DNA of 64,000 bases from Taenia hydatigena. Taxonomy: Eukaryota > Platyhelminthes > Cestoda > Cyclophyllidea > Taeniidae. The first letter of the stretch is position 1. The number at the start of each line of letters is the position of its first letter. Location of the stretch: assembly GCA_036345935.2 (NCBI GenBank), contig JADWOT020000007.1:5937568-6001567 (forward strand). Direction: 5' to 3'. This document shows positions 11,266 through 24,000 of the stretch, in pieces. A program made the position numbers and the translations under genes. Below the pieces are notes generated by a model. The model saw only the letters and a list, made by a program, of their open reading frames with translations. It was not told the DNA's origin and ran no database searches.

Positions 11266-14200
11266 TGATTATGGTCGCGTGGCCGGGCCCCTTATCAACA
11301 GCATTCATCGCTGTGATTCGGTCAGTCCTGTGACAGAAGGCAGTAATGGCAAGACATGGAGGTGCGAGTGTGTAGGCTGCATTACGGCTTCTTACGGTGC
11401 CATTACACTTGGGATGCAGTGGACAAGTAGGGCGTGGAGTGCCGATTTGCGCTGAAGTTAATTGCAAACGCATCGATTTCTGCTCTCTGGTCGGAAAAAG
11501 TGAGGTCAACCTCGTCTGCGTCTGTTCGACACTGCTGCTCAGCCATCAGTGGTTGTTGATTAAGGATGCTGTTCGAACGCTTTAGCAACTGAATGGATTT
11601 TTTCGCTGTGGAAGACGTAGACGCATCTCGCTCGTTGAAAAGCTTGCCTAATTCGAAAGTGTTATTATCTTGCTGCATTGCCTTGTCATGAAAATGACCT
11701 AGCTTTAATGGGCAGTGGTTAGCTCTTATGGTAAGCTCATTGAATTTTGCAATGGTATGCTATTTGTTGACTTGTCTTCCGAACCGACCACATGGCACGC
11801 AGTTTTGGTGGTGGTGGCGATGGTAATTTGTGGACGCAAAGGAGGAAGCTGGTAACCTCGGGCACTGTGCAGAAGTATACGCGTAGGGCGATCCCTACCA
11901 CTGTACGCCATTAGCAATGTGGCCCTGCCAAGGCTACCCTTCAGGTGTTGTGGTAATGGAGAAAGCAGTGGCAACAGCCATCAAATTCATCCACTGACCC
12001 GATTTTACCATCTCTTCCTGAGAGACAGAGACTGCAAACTACTAAAAAAATGCATCACGTAACGACTGCGACTGCGTATAATCTAGACTATGTGTGTATC
12101 TTACACAAAAAGCACTCAGTTTATATAAAAATCCTTTGTAACTCTTTTATATTCAGCTTAAATTCTGTGGCTAGGTTTCGCCACCACGTTGCCCATCTAC
12201 CAGGGATTTAAGTTATCGCATGGGCATTTTACCAATGAGAGAGAAACCAACTCATAGAGGGAACCAGGAAGTCGAAAATGAGGTTGTCTATGGATTAGCA
12301 AGTTATGAGACACCGTTAATATCAAAGTGATGATTTCCATTCCCGGCCGCCAGATGCAGCATATTTTATGATGGAGAGAGACGGGTATCACGAATGACAA
12401 TGCTGTGCGTGTATAAATGTCTCAAAATGCAGGTTAAAGTACTGGTAGACCCCACTGATCCACAGCCTTCAAAAAACGCGTAGTTTGTGAAGGTTTAAAG
12501 GCTTGAGCATGATGCTGGAAGTTCTTGATTAACTCGAAGAAGAGTGAGGGTATATTGAAGGCGTATGCCTGCAGTAAGGTTTAGGACTACTGACGCTGCC
12601 TAAAGACGATGGTGCAATGGTGGTGACCCAAAGTGGTCTCTTTTTTCTACAATCGAGGGTAAATCGAGCCACTCAAGCACTCCATAGCCCGCATCCTATT
12701 TCAAGCGTTTTCCTTGGTCTTGTCATCGTAGAACCTCCAGCGTCGGCCATCACAATTTATCAGTGGCGTATGAAAAGTGCCACGAAAATACGGTTTTAGC
12801 TAGGAAATTTCCATGCGCAAAATAAAAAGAAAGGAAGGGGGGACAAATACGCCATTCATGACTGCGGTAGCGCATGGCAACTCTTATTAGCTGAGGAGGG
12901 GATTAGGGAGCAAAAGAATGGTACTAAGCTGGTGGGAACTTGGCACCAGTGCCGTGACCTCTATTTATTTTAAATCGACAGAATTAGTCTACCACCTGCC
13001 AGCACTTTGGCTAAATGATGATTTAAGTACGCAATCATTTTATGAATAATCAGTCAAACAACGAAGTAGGTCAAGTATAAGCCAAGAATTAAGGAGGTGG
13101 ATAAATAACTTAATTAACCAGTCAAACAAACAACTAATCAGCCAGTTAAGCAGTCAAACCATTGTTAGGTTTATTAGTTTGGAAATTAAGAGATTAATCA
13201 GTGAGATTAGAGCTGGAGACAGCGATGGCAGCAGTAGCGCAAGAATATAGGTAGCGGAGACGCCTTCTCAGTCGTTTGAACCACTACAATGGAAGAAAGT
13301 ATGTTCTCTTGGGTGGGAAAGGCATAAGCAGAGTAAGCAAGGGAAGGCAATGAAGAGTGCAAACTTACTGAAAGGTGTGGGAGAGTCAGAAGTAGCAGAT
13401 GATGAGCTGGAAGACTCAAGTATTAAGACAAGTGCTAGATGGGTGACTAACTGACTTGGTTCTACATGGAATGGCACAAATGGTAGTCACTCATCTAAGT
13501 AACTTAATTTGCAGAGTGTCTTGTATTTTCCTTCTTGCAATCTTCTAGCCGCATCCACATCCTTGCCTCCTCGGCCTCCAATTCCACACCCACCTCCTTT
13601 GTCATCCCCTGCGTAGCCAACAGTTGGCTTTCCGGTAACGTTGTCACTGCAGTGAGCGATGCCGACATTAAAGAACCGGATGCCAACCGTGAGAATGGTA
13701 AGTGCCGTCACTTTGCCTGCCCATCCATATCCGACCACCGACTCGTCATAATCAAGTGGTCAGATAGATCACATTTTGATTCCTCGTCTCCCATCAGCCC
13801 AACATCGTCGCCATCGGCCTGTGCTTGTCCCTGTTGATCCCTAAGGTTTTCCGCCCGCCCACTGTCACGGATGAGGCCTGAGTGGGAGTAGACACACGAA
13901 TGATTAGGTGTGAGTAGTAAAAGCTGACTAGAGATTAAAGGCTGCATTGAGGAGGGGAAGTTACTTACCGATATGTCTAATAACATCGCCGGGAGGTGGT
14001 GATGTTGCCGCCATTAGCATTGCGGAATGCGGATTCGAGGTGTGCATGAGGGAAGACGAAAACGAGGGTGAAGGTGGAGATTAAGGAAAATGGGTGATGC
14101 TCGATTGAAGTGGTAGGACAAGGTTCTATGGGTGAAGCAACTTTTTACGTTAGTGCTAATTATGGTCGTCCAGACATCAATGCTAGGGTTGATGAGGATG

Positions 14201-17200
14201 GCGATGGTAAGGTTAGGCGAAATCCACGTCCGTTTGCACCCGCAATAACACTTAAAATGATGGATTGGTCGAGTCGAGTGTGCACTGCGATTGCTATTGA
14301 TGGGCAGAAAATCAGCATCCGAATTAGTTTCGATGGCGGTAAAACGGCATCCAATAAAGGATGAAACTAGGTAGCTGAGAGTCAGGGCCGCCAGAAATGG
14401 GTCTGAGCTTCCATTATTGCTCTTTACCTAGTAAGGCTTCCACTTTTCCCCATCATCTAACAGCCTTCGCCATCAGACTTATCGTAAAGTATACGATCAA
14501 AGCCGACGAATTCTGGCCTATCTGTCAGAAGAATTGAATCGTCCGGCAAAAGAGAGAGCTGATGACAAGACTGTACATTTGGCAATGCTGTCATAGATGC
14601 ATTAGATCGAGATAGTAAAGGGGAAGACGATAACCTATAACCGTGCGTCAGCATCAAGAGTCAATCGCAGTCACAAAGAAGATTTTCTTTTAGTTATTTA
14701 ACGAGACCAAGTGTAAAGCCGAAGGTAAGTGAAAGCTAAAACCGGAAAATGAGGGGATACCTTTTGCGGATTTTTAAAGAGAAGCACATAAAGCACTATG
14801 ATAAAACTGTTGGTCAAGTAGCATACAACATGATGACATTTTCAGTTCTATGTAGCATTATCAATTCTCCGTGAAAATATTGTACCCTACTTTGCAGGTT
14901 ATTGCCCATGCGATACCGTGATTGAAGACTGACTGTGCCAGTTATTGCTTACCACTATTCGAATAAATACTAGCAGCTGAGATTGCTATGATGGGCATAT
15001 TTTTATAGCTTACAAAGTAACCATAAATCCTATGCTAGTACCATTCTCTACCACATTAAGGAACTGCCAAATAAAAACCAAGATTGTTCTCCTTCTGTTC
15101 CAAAATAGACTATGCATTAGCTGTTAATAGGAAGCAATTAATTCCGTATTCGACTGCACGAAGACATAGTTTTGCACAGTCTGCTAAGTCATGCAATCCG
15201 AAACACGAGAGGGATGATCTTAACGGTTCAATAGTGAAATTAGTCCTTTGATATTCCCTGTAAACTCAAATTATGACTCTTAAACAATCATTCAATAAGG
15301 TTATTTATATGAGCCAAAAGTTATAACATGCTCTTGCCACGACAGTAGAAATTCCTCAATCCTTATTCGGTCTAAATACGCGTTACTCAGACGTCGAATT
15401 CAGGTAAATCATTCCACAGTTTTGGTCTTGCGCTTGAGTGAATCTTGCATTTTCTCAATTTTTACAACCAGCACACGTAATTTGATTAATTACGAAATCA
15501 GCCTGACCCATTTGGCCGCAATCACCTTTTTCTTGCCAAAGTATTAAAAAGCCTTATGATATTAAGCAAATTAAAGTGATTTTGGGGTACAGCATCACAC
15601 AATGCCGTCTACATGTAAACATCTGCCCACATGCTTGGCGAATAAATTTAAATAAACAAAGTTAAAGACGGTAGTCAACGTGCATGCTAAAGACTAAATT
15701 ATGGATACCATAGTGCATACGGTGAGGCTAGCTAGTGAGGCGTGTGGCCGGAGAAATGCTTTAAAGGAGTTGACGAAGTTAACTCATCAATTATCTGCCA
15801 TGCATTTTAAACATTATTTAGTGTTTCAACTCATCCTCATAACTTCTCAAAGATATGCTCAATGGTTGGTTATTCTGCATTTGTTGAAATTTGCTTCTAC
15901 ATCGCAAAATAATCATTGCAGAGCACAGATTAATGCATTTTGCAGCACTATTGAAGATAGCACACAATGCTGATGAACTGCATTGATGTTAACATGATGA
16001 AATCAGGAAGTAAAAGCTATCGCGTATTTATACCATTGCCTTAACAGTTCGAAATCCATGCCTGTAAACCATGAGCTACAAAGCATGAATATGCTCACTC
16101 AACATGAGGCAAGTTTTATGAGCAAAAACATACGCGTAAGGATGATGTGAACGAAAGCATCGCCCACTCGCGCGTAAGACAACATTCGTAACATTTCGTA
16201 CAGTAACGATGCATTCCACGCGCACTTTGATTCTAGCTGCAGCATAATGCGTGCGTGCCAGAATTTCAGAGGGCCAAGATAAATGGAAAATAATTCCTTT
16301 GGATAAACTGCGAATCCATTACTTTATCCCGAAATGAAGAAAAGGAAAACTTTTTGTATACTGGGTCAAGCAGCGTGGCCAGATGGAGACATAGCGATGA
16401 GGTATCATAGGATCAGAAAGTGTCATCTTTTCGGGAACCAACAGTGTCTTAAGCTTCAATACGTTCAGATATACTGGCTACTTCCCACCCAACTGTTCAT
16501 CCTGAACCAGACCGTAACATAGGGATTGACATCATCACATCATGCTCTGAGGCCGCATTCCCCGCTACTAACAATTGGCACGTCGTGACGTATTAGCTGG
16601 GCACACAGTCGTTAAGGCCGGGATGCAGCCCTTTCCCAATCACAGTCATTCATTTGGTTACAAGTTTCTGGAATGAGTATGATACTTTTCCCAGCTTAAT
16701 ACATTCTGACGTGGTTAGGTAAGATGCTTGATCAACTACCCTATAATATTTGTGATACCAGAGACACTGCACGGAACTAGAAATGCTAAGCGAATCATAA
16801 AGAAGACAAGGAAATCATCGTAGAGCTGAATTGGAGCTAGCTTTCACGTATAAAATGCTGAACATCTAAAGCCACAGTTGACAGATTGGCAGCAAATGGG
16901 TATTATTAACAGAGGTTTTACACAGACTTGTGTGTAAGCATTCCACTGCTAACACAAGCTGTGATTTTCGAGTAATAGAACATGTTGCCCTAATAATGGT
17001 GGACGCATAACCGTGTAAGAGGTTAGAGACATCACAGGCATTTTGGGGTCAGCGCGTTGCGGTGACATAAAAAGGGGCCTACCAGGAGCACTTTATCGCT
17101 CAAAGGATTCCAGTGGCATCACGGGAATCTATAGCAGGTCTACACTAATGCCAATCCTCAGCAATCGCTCATTGCTGTGCGCAGTCGATTTGGTGCCCAA

Positions 17201-18034
17201 AGTCAGCACAATGAGCTGTACTCACACGGAAAACAGCTGCTGCCATTCCTGGCCGTTGTTTTACAAATGAGATTTATTAGCACTTTAGTTGAACATGTCT
17301 TGTGATTTATTTAAATGTCTTCCTTGCAATGAGCACTCTGAAAGCAGTGAAAATCTTGATACTTGCTTTGTGCTGATGTCAGCGTTTGATGTGTCTTTCT
17401 GTGGGGAAGTCTGGGCAGCCAGCGTCTGAAACAGGATAGAACATTGCTGTCAAATTTTGAGTAGAAGACATCAGTTCTTACAGTATCAATGTGACATCAA
17501 GCGAAATTCTGGAAACACTGGCGTGATTGTTGCAAGGAAAGCAGGGCGCAAGGACCTCCATGCTAACAGCTGCGTGCTTAAATTAGTGCGTAAAGAGTGA
17601 AATCACCCAACCTACTTTGCAAAGTAAGTATAATGAAATGAAGCTCCTATCACTACCTCATCAACATCCTGAGCCTGTAAAGTCGGCGCCAAAAGTAGAT
17701 CCATTGATTGTAGGTTGGCAGGAACAGAGAAGAAACGACACAGGTAATGGTAGATAGGTATGTCCAAACTTCAATTGACCCCACCTTTTATAAAGAGCCA
17801 TGAATTCAGTGTAAATGCAGTCGCCTTTAAAACCAAAATAATTAGTATTGAAGTTAGAAAACGACCATATAGTTCTCCTTACACACAACTCTCATGTATC
17901 TCGCTGGTAATGTTGTCAAAAGGTTGTTAAACACACAGCTTTGCTTAAGGTACGTGCTTTGTGAAGTTGAACATTTAAGGTAACTACATTACAAATTCTT
18001 GTCAGAAATTGGAAACTTCAATTTTAATAACTTA
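11266..18034. other. Gene-less stretch 3' of the urea transporter gene
   Basis: No gene supported. Around 13080-13200 there is a weak run of AACCAGTCAAACAA-like words. Open frames at 13487-13986 and 14110-14364 have no family resemblance I recognise and no clear splice context. Confidence 0.4.
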
Positions 18035-21000
18035 TTAGAATTCGTTGACACCAAAGTAGTCACTATTCGTTGATGGGTAAAGAAATTCTAGGGTTGTAAA
18101 AGTGCATACAAGGAAGAAGAAGCGGTCAAAGCTGAGTGTTTTTACGGCGTGTCCAAGTATTTGCCAGACACCGAGAAATACAACGAGGTTGAAAATCACG
18201 ATGCACCAGGTTAGGCGACGCAGTGGTGCTAGGGCTCTGCGCACCTCCGACAAGGGTGGTTTATTCTCACTTAGGCGTGGAGAAAACCGCAGATCCGTTT
18301 GTCTGGCCATCAAACCAATGTTGGGAGTCCGATACAAGCATTAAATGATTAAATAGAAAGGCATGTCATTATCATTTGGTTAAACAATTTCGATTGAAAC
18401 AGTTCTGAGCTATGCAAAGGCTTGAGTGCATAAGGCAAATTTTGTACTCTTGCAAAGGTCAGGTGGATGGCTGGTTTGCCTACCGAGTGAAGATCTCAGG
18501 CCATGGCATGAGAGGATTATCAATTTCTTGCACGCAGCACCACACGCTTGACGCCAATTTGGGTGGAAGAGGTTTGGTGAGGAGGACAGTGATCAGTACA
18601 GGTAGCAGAAAGCCACCCAAAAATGCTATCCCTAACCCCGTAAGCTGGGTCTGCTTGGAATCTGGTCGTTGAAAAGATAAGTAAGAGGTGACAAAAGCAA
18701 GAAATTCTTAATAAACAATGTAGTCATTAGTCTGTTTTAAGTGTCTGCGCTGGTATTGCATCATATCCAACGTGTTGTATATGCAGTAGTCAATACTGAA
18801 TGTACGCAAAATAGATTTGGATGAGCCTTTTACTGCAACCAACGCCATAGACACTTGCCCGCTCAAAGAAGCATTGCCATTAAACCTCATGTGATATTAG
18901 TATAGCCTCCCCGATAAACTGCTGATTGGCTGAAGGGGGCCATATACAATAATAAAGAAGTGACACCTCTATCTCAGCCCACAGTAAAGCAAGAAGAGCC
19001 AGAAACATACCCAATGATGACGCTTTATCAAGCACAAACCAGGTGGTAAGTGATGCCCCCGCACTAACGAAGTAGCCAAGTAGAAGCGCAGCCTTCGAAA
19101 GACGCTCCCAAAGAATGCTAAGGCAAAGGCATCCAACAAAGGGTGTGCAGAGACCGTAGAAAAGGAAATTCGCCAACTAGAAGGCAAATCGTAGTTAAAT
19201 GTGCCAGCGTAATTCTTTAAACTAAATGAAAGCAACGGCAAAAAGAATTATAAAACAACCTCACTTCGATGGGACTTCTTTAGTTCAAGACAAGGGAAAC
19301 ACCTGACCTCTGCCATCATGCTGTTCTCTTACCTTTCGCACTCGCTTGCGCTTCTCACTTGTCCGATTAATTTTTCTCAGCTCTTTAAGCATGATTCTTT
19401 CTGCAACCCATTCCGTTCTACGTTCGTCTACTCAATTTAATCTTTTTCACTTTTGGTTGCAATTGCAAGAATAATTTTTTGATGGCAATGACAAGAAAAT
19501 AGGAATGCCACTACCTGGAGAGAAACCACCAGTAATTAAGTTATGGAATAGGATTGAGGAAGTAGTGCCTCCTTTAGAGCCCAATGGTGCAACTGAGACT
19601 GGTTATTGAACACTCCAAATTGCTTCGATACTGGCATTGTCGTTCAATTTTTGACCAAAATTACTTGGAAATGAAGGTCAATAAAAATACCCTAGGAAGG
19701 AGAGATCATTCTGTAGCTAGATGGACTCATCTCACACCAACTATTGGCTCGCGTACGTCGGCAGATGCACACGCACGCCTGTGTTACGGCTGAGTGACGG
19801 ACTTCTGATTACCATGGTACGCATCTCAACGTGATGATAACTTATGCATAAAAACATTGGCAAATGCCATTTTCATGGAATCTGATGCATCAACCATCTC
19901 ATGGCGTGGAATGTACAGCAAATAGTGCAAAAGCAAGCTGTGAGGCGTTGTGTTATGATGCATAATTTACAAGAGAAGGAATTGAGCTTTTGTGCCGCAG
20001 ATATATCAAACTAAACTGCTTAGGTTTTAGAAGACTAGCTTCAAACGCTTTTGTTCTCCAAACCAAACATCGATTCGGCCAGTATGAAGATTAGTCAGTC
20101 GGTCATTACGCCAACAGGCAGCCCAAATGATGCATGCTGCATAGATCGAGATTGAAGAAATATGGAAAAACATTATCTTAAGCGCTTCGTTGCCTTATTG
20201 CCAGTGCCAGTTCCATCAATTTTCTTGACGCATGCAAACCCAGTAAATACCAAACCAGCGTTACCCTTATGTTCGCTTTTGACATTGCAATATGAATGAG
20301 TTTAACGCAAGAAGAATTCGGCTAATAGTGCAAGAATAACGGAACGAACAATAAATCACAGCTCATCTGCGCCCGCAGTGCGCAGAGGCAATGAAAGCAT
20401 TTGGCGAGTCAGCGTAAACTACAACGGGGCATTGCAGCTAGCTAAACTGGAGAGTGCACAGTTGATAGGTTAAAAGGCATATTAGATCAGTTAAGCTGCC
20501 GTTTTTTAGCAGCAAAATTAGTTCAGGCATTCTAAAAGTCGTCTTGTTTGGTAGATTAAATAAGGATGTTTGTTTGTATTATGAACAGAAAAACCATGTG
20601 CGGACCTGAAATCCTAAATCGAGTGCGATTTAAGAGGGGACATGCGATGCTAACATCGCTTAGTGCGAAACTCCTAGCATTACTCCCAGTTAAATACGTT
20701 GAAGTTGACATTCCTTTAAATGCGTTCCCTTTAAATGAGCTCATAAATGACTTGTTGACTACATTTAGGCAATCACCACATCACCGATTATTCTCGCCTA
20801 GGACCTATTTGGCCGTGTCTGCTTATCTGTTTGCCCTTCTATGCAGTCTCATTTCATCAAATGGAATCAGTCATTCAACTTTGCTATTATAACCTGTTAA
20901 GTTATCGAGTGGATGGAAATAGCGCATCGCAGTCACATTGTGCTGCCTTGGTGGGGCATCAGCCAATCTGGTACCAGAACTACATGACCCTAAAAGAATA

Positions 21001-24000
21001 GGGTTACGTGCATACCGATATTTCAGAGAACATAATGAATGCTGGTATCATGCATGCCGTCACGGTAAAGGCAATCGGTAGCTCGCTTCTCGACATCTCG
21101 TCCATGTAGGCACGATATGCACCGTGTGTCTGACAGCCATACACCAGTGTTATGGCAGGTCTGGTGCTGCATTCCTCCTTGATCCTGTCAAAACAAAGGG
21201 GCGAGAAAAGAGTGGCCTTACTATCGTGCCAAAATTTTGTCACTAATGCCAATTTTGAGCGTCAGTGTGTGTTGTCAGCAAGGAAAGCCCATGTCTAGCC
21301 AACTCTGTGCAAACATTATCAAATTCATGATGCGAAGGAAATGCACAGCCAGATTGTCGAACTCTTGTTCGATTTATAGTATGTTAGCTCAGAAGACTGC
21401 AAATTGTGGCCAGTATTTCTTGCAGCATGATGATGGAACTGGTAGACCTAGCAATCTTCAAGTTTACATTATTTTAGTTTGTCATACTACATGAGCTGCA
21501 TTTTTCCGTGAAAATGGAAACATTTCGTTAGTTTGTTATTTGGTTCAAGCACTTATCACTTAGCCCTAGTTTTGCCTTGAATTTTTGCATTCCCTCAGAA
21601 AGATGGTGATCGTTACCCGATTATGCATTGAGCATGAGCGTATTTAAATGGTAGAATACTTAACGACAGAATTCGTTCAAATAGCCAGTCATCGGCTCTG
21701 TTTAACTAATCCATGATTTGGTATTTTATAGCTGTCATGTCAGCAAATTACTTTGACATAATTATCAGCCATTACTTGCAGTCGTACCAGGTATCACTGT
21801 GACATGCCGCACATTCGAGCATGCTGCGACAGCGACAGATGTTCCGTCGGCTCGCGAGATGATCACGTCGCCTGCCACAGAGCAGACAATTTGCTTTGTC
21901 TACCTGCTTTTTGAAAGGCTGAAGAGAGAATAGACAAACCGGAGAATTCAATGAATCACGCACAGCATTTGAGTGTCACAGAGTCATCTTGTCTTCTCTT
22001 TGGTGCGCAACAATTTTGCAATGATTTATGCAGACCTAAGAACTTGTTTTTGGTCAATCTCTCGTGCAGTATCTAATGGACTTATTGCCAAATTTTGGCG
22101 GAGGTATCAGAGATTACCGAGAAATTGATTTGGATAGAGCTCACTCGAATGTACTCCGCGAAGACATCGTGATACAGGACTGATGAAGCGCCGACAACGC
22201 TGAACGTGCAAGAGGTCACGAGGAGCAGGAGAAGCACGACAAAAATGACCCAAATGCCGCTCTTGCCCAGTAGGTGTATCGGAGTTGCAAAAATCACAAG
22301 ACCTACAACAGCATGTTGTTGATGAGACTGCGATGGGATCCAGTCAGCCAGTCAGTGCAATGATACGATGCTCCAATATTGCAAAGCATTTTGTTTTTTA
22401 GAGTGAAAACTCATTGCATTCAACATGTTCAAAGCGTGCATTAATTTCCACTAAATTTAAAAACGCAACTTTTACAGGTATAATAAACTAATAAATCATC
22501 TAATCACAAAATCCAAGTCGGTCTGCAATTTGTTCTGGAAATGTTAAATCTCGACTGGTACGACTAAGGAATTAAAGACTTGCCGTGTGCCTTTTGCCCT
22601 TTGTCAAGAAGAGCTGCGTTGAAGAAAGCTGACTCCAGTGCTCGAAAACCCAAACCGCAGACCACGCTAAGTGCAAATGGAATGCAAAAGGCCATGATGA
22701 TGGCCAGAAGTAGACCAAGTACTCCATGGTTTGGCGGCAAGCTGACTGAAGTCTCCCATAGCGCTTGATCGAGCAGGACCCGCACCATGTGATCTTGAGA
22801 ATAATATGAAGCAAAGTAGTTTTCATAACCTATTAATGGGCGGATAGTGAAAGCCACAGCTAGGACATGAAAGGGACCAAGGGGTGATGCGAATGCGCCA
22901 ACTTACGAGCAAAGCTAATGAGGCTATCGCTGAGGATTCTGCCACCGAATCCATTGGTCATGGAATCCCCAATCCCATAGTCTGATTTATTGTAGCACCT
23001 TAATAACTTGTAGAAGCTGTCCATGTTGCCTACAATGCAGCTCAAGATTATGCCCAAAAATCAACACCATCAGTCGAATTTAGGTGACGCTACAGTCACT
23101 CACGACTCCATGATGCATCAGGATTACTGATTATGGCAATGTGTTATACAAGTTCACCTGTCCTACTCAAGTTGTTGCATTCTACTCCAAAATGCAGCCT
23201 TGGTTTTAACTTTAACCATATTATTCCTTGGCTTCATCGGCCTTGTTTTTAAAATTCGACCGATTTAAACTGTATTGCTTTCGCTTGTAAGTAATAACTA
23301 GCCTACTCATGAGTGCGCTATACGTAAGGGGAAGCATTTGTACTCAGGTTGTGAGCACGAAAGGTGTCAAGCCATATAATTAAGTAGTTAGGCAATTTGT
23401 TCTGCCTTCAATGGCACACTTGTTGATGAATGGCAAAATGACTAAGATCAGTTGATTTTCTGTCAACAGCACAGACGTAATGCAACTTATTTACTACAAG
23501 TGAGCATAAACTTAACAACACTTTCGCGCGGTTTTCGCGAGGATCTCTATGCTTAGCATTTGCACGTTGGATTTGAGCAAATTGGCGAACTTATGTTTTG
23601 AGCGAAAAAGCTTTCAATATAAGGCGACTGCCTTTTTGATGCAATTGTTTCCATTTTGCTTATTTTATGCAAGTGAGTCTGCATTACTGCGCTTTATCTT
23701 TTATAGGCTATTAAATTCAGTTGCCTTGAAATTTAGTTGGCCATTTTAGTCCATCCATGAAGGTGCGGTCTTGTTGCGTTTCCGTCTCTGTCTTCATCTC
23801 AGCATCCGATGTCATTGCTACGCAATATCTCAGCCACGTTAATAAAATCACCCTCTCACAAAAAGCTGTCACAAGATTTTGATGACAAGACAAAGCTTTT
23901 TTGCATTTCCAGTCTAATTTACCTTCGTTTCATGCATAAAAGCCTGCACGATCTGCACCCTATCACCATGAATCTACTTAACCATCATGTTCAGAGCATC

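Noticed and set aside
20566..20892. 108-codon plus-strand frame inside a transporter intron
   Set aside because: Antisense in an intron, no domain, and of a length expected by chance in this composition.
22793..22860. Longer 5' version of transporter exon 6
   Set aside because: In-phase acceptors upstream (near 22859 and 22819) would insert about 10-23 residues where DUR3 proteins have none; the acceptor before 22793 fits family spacing better, though not excluded.
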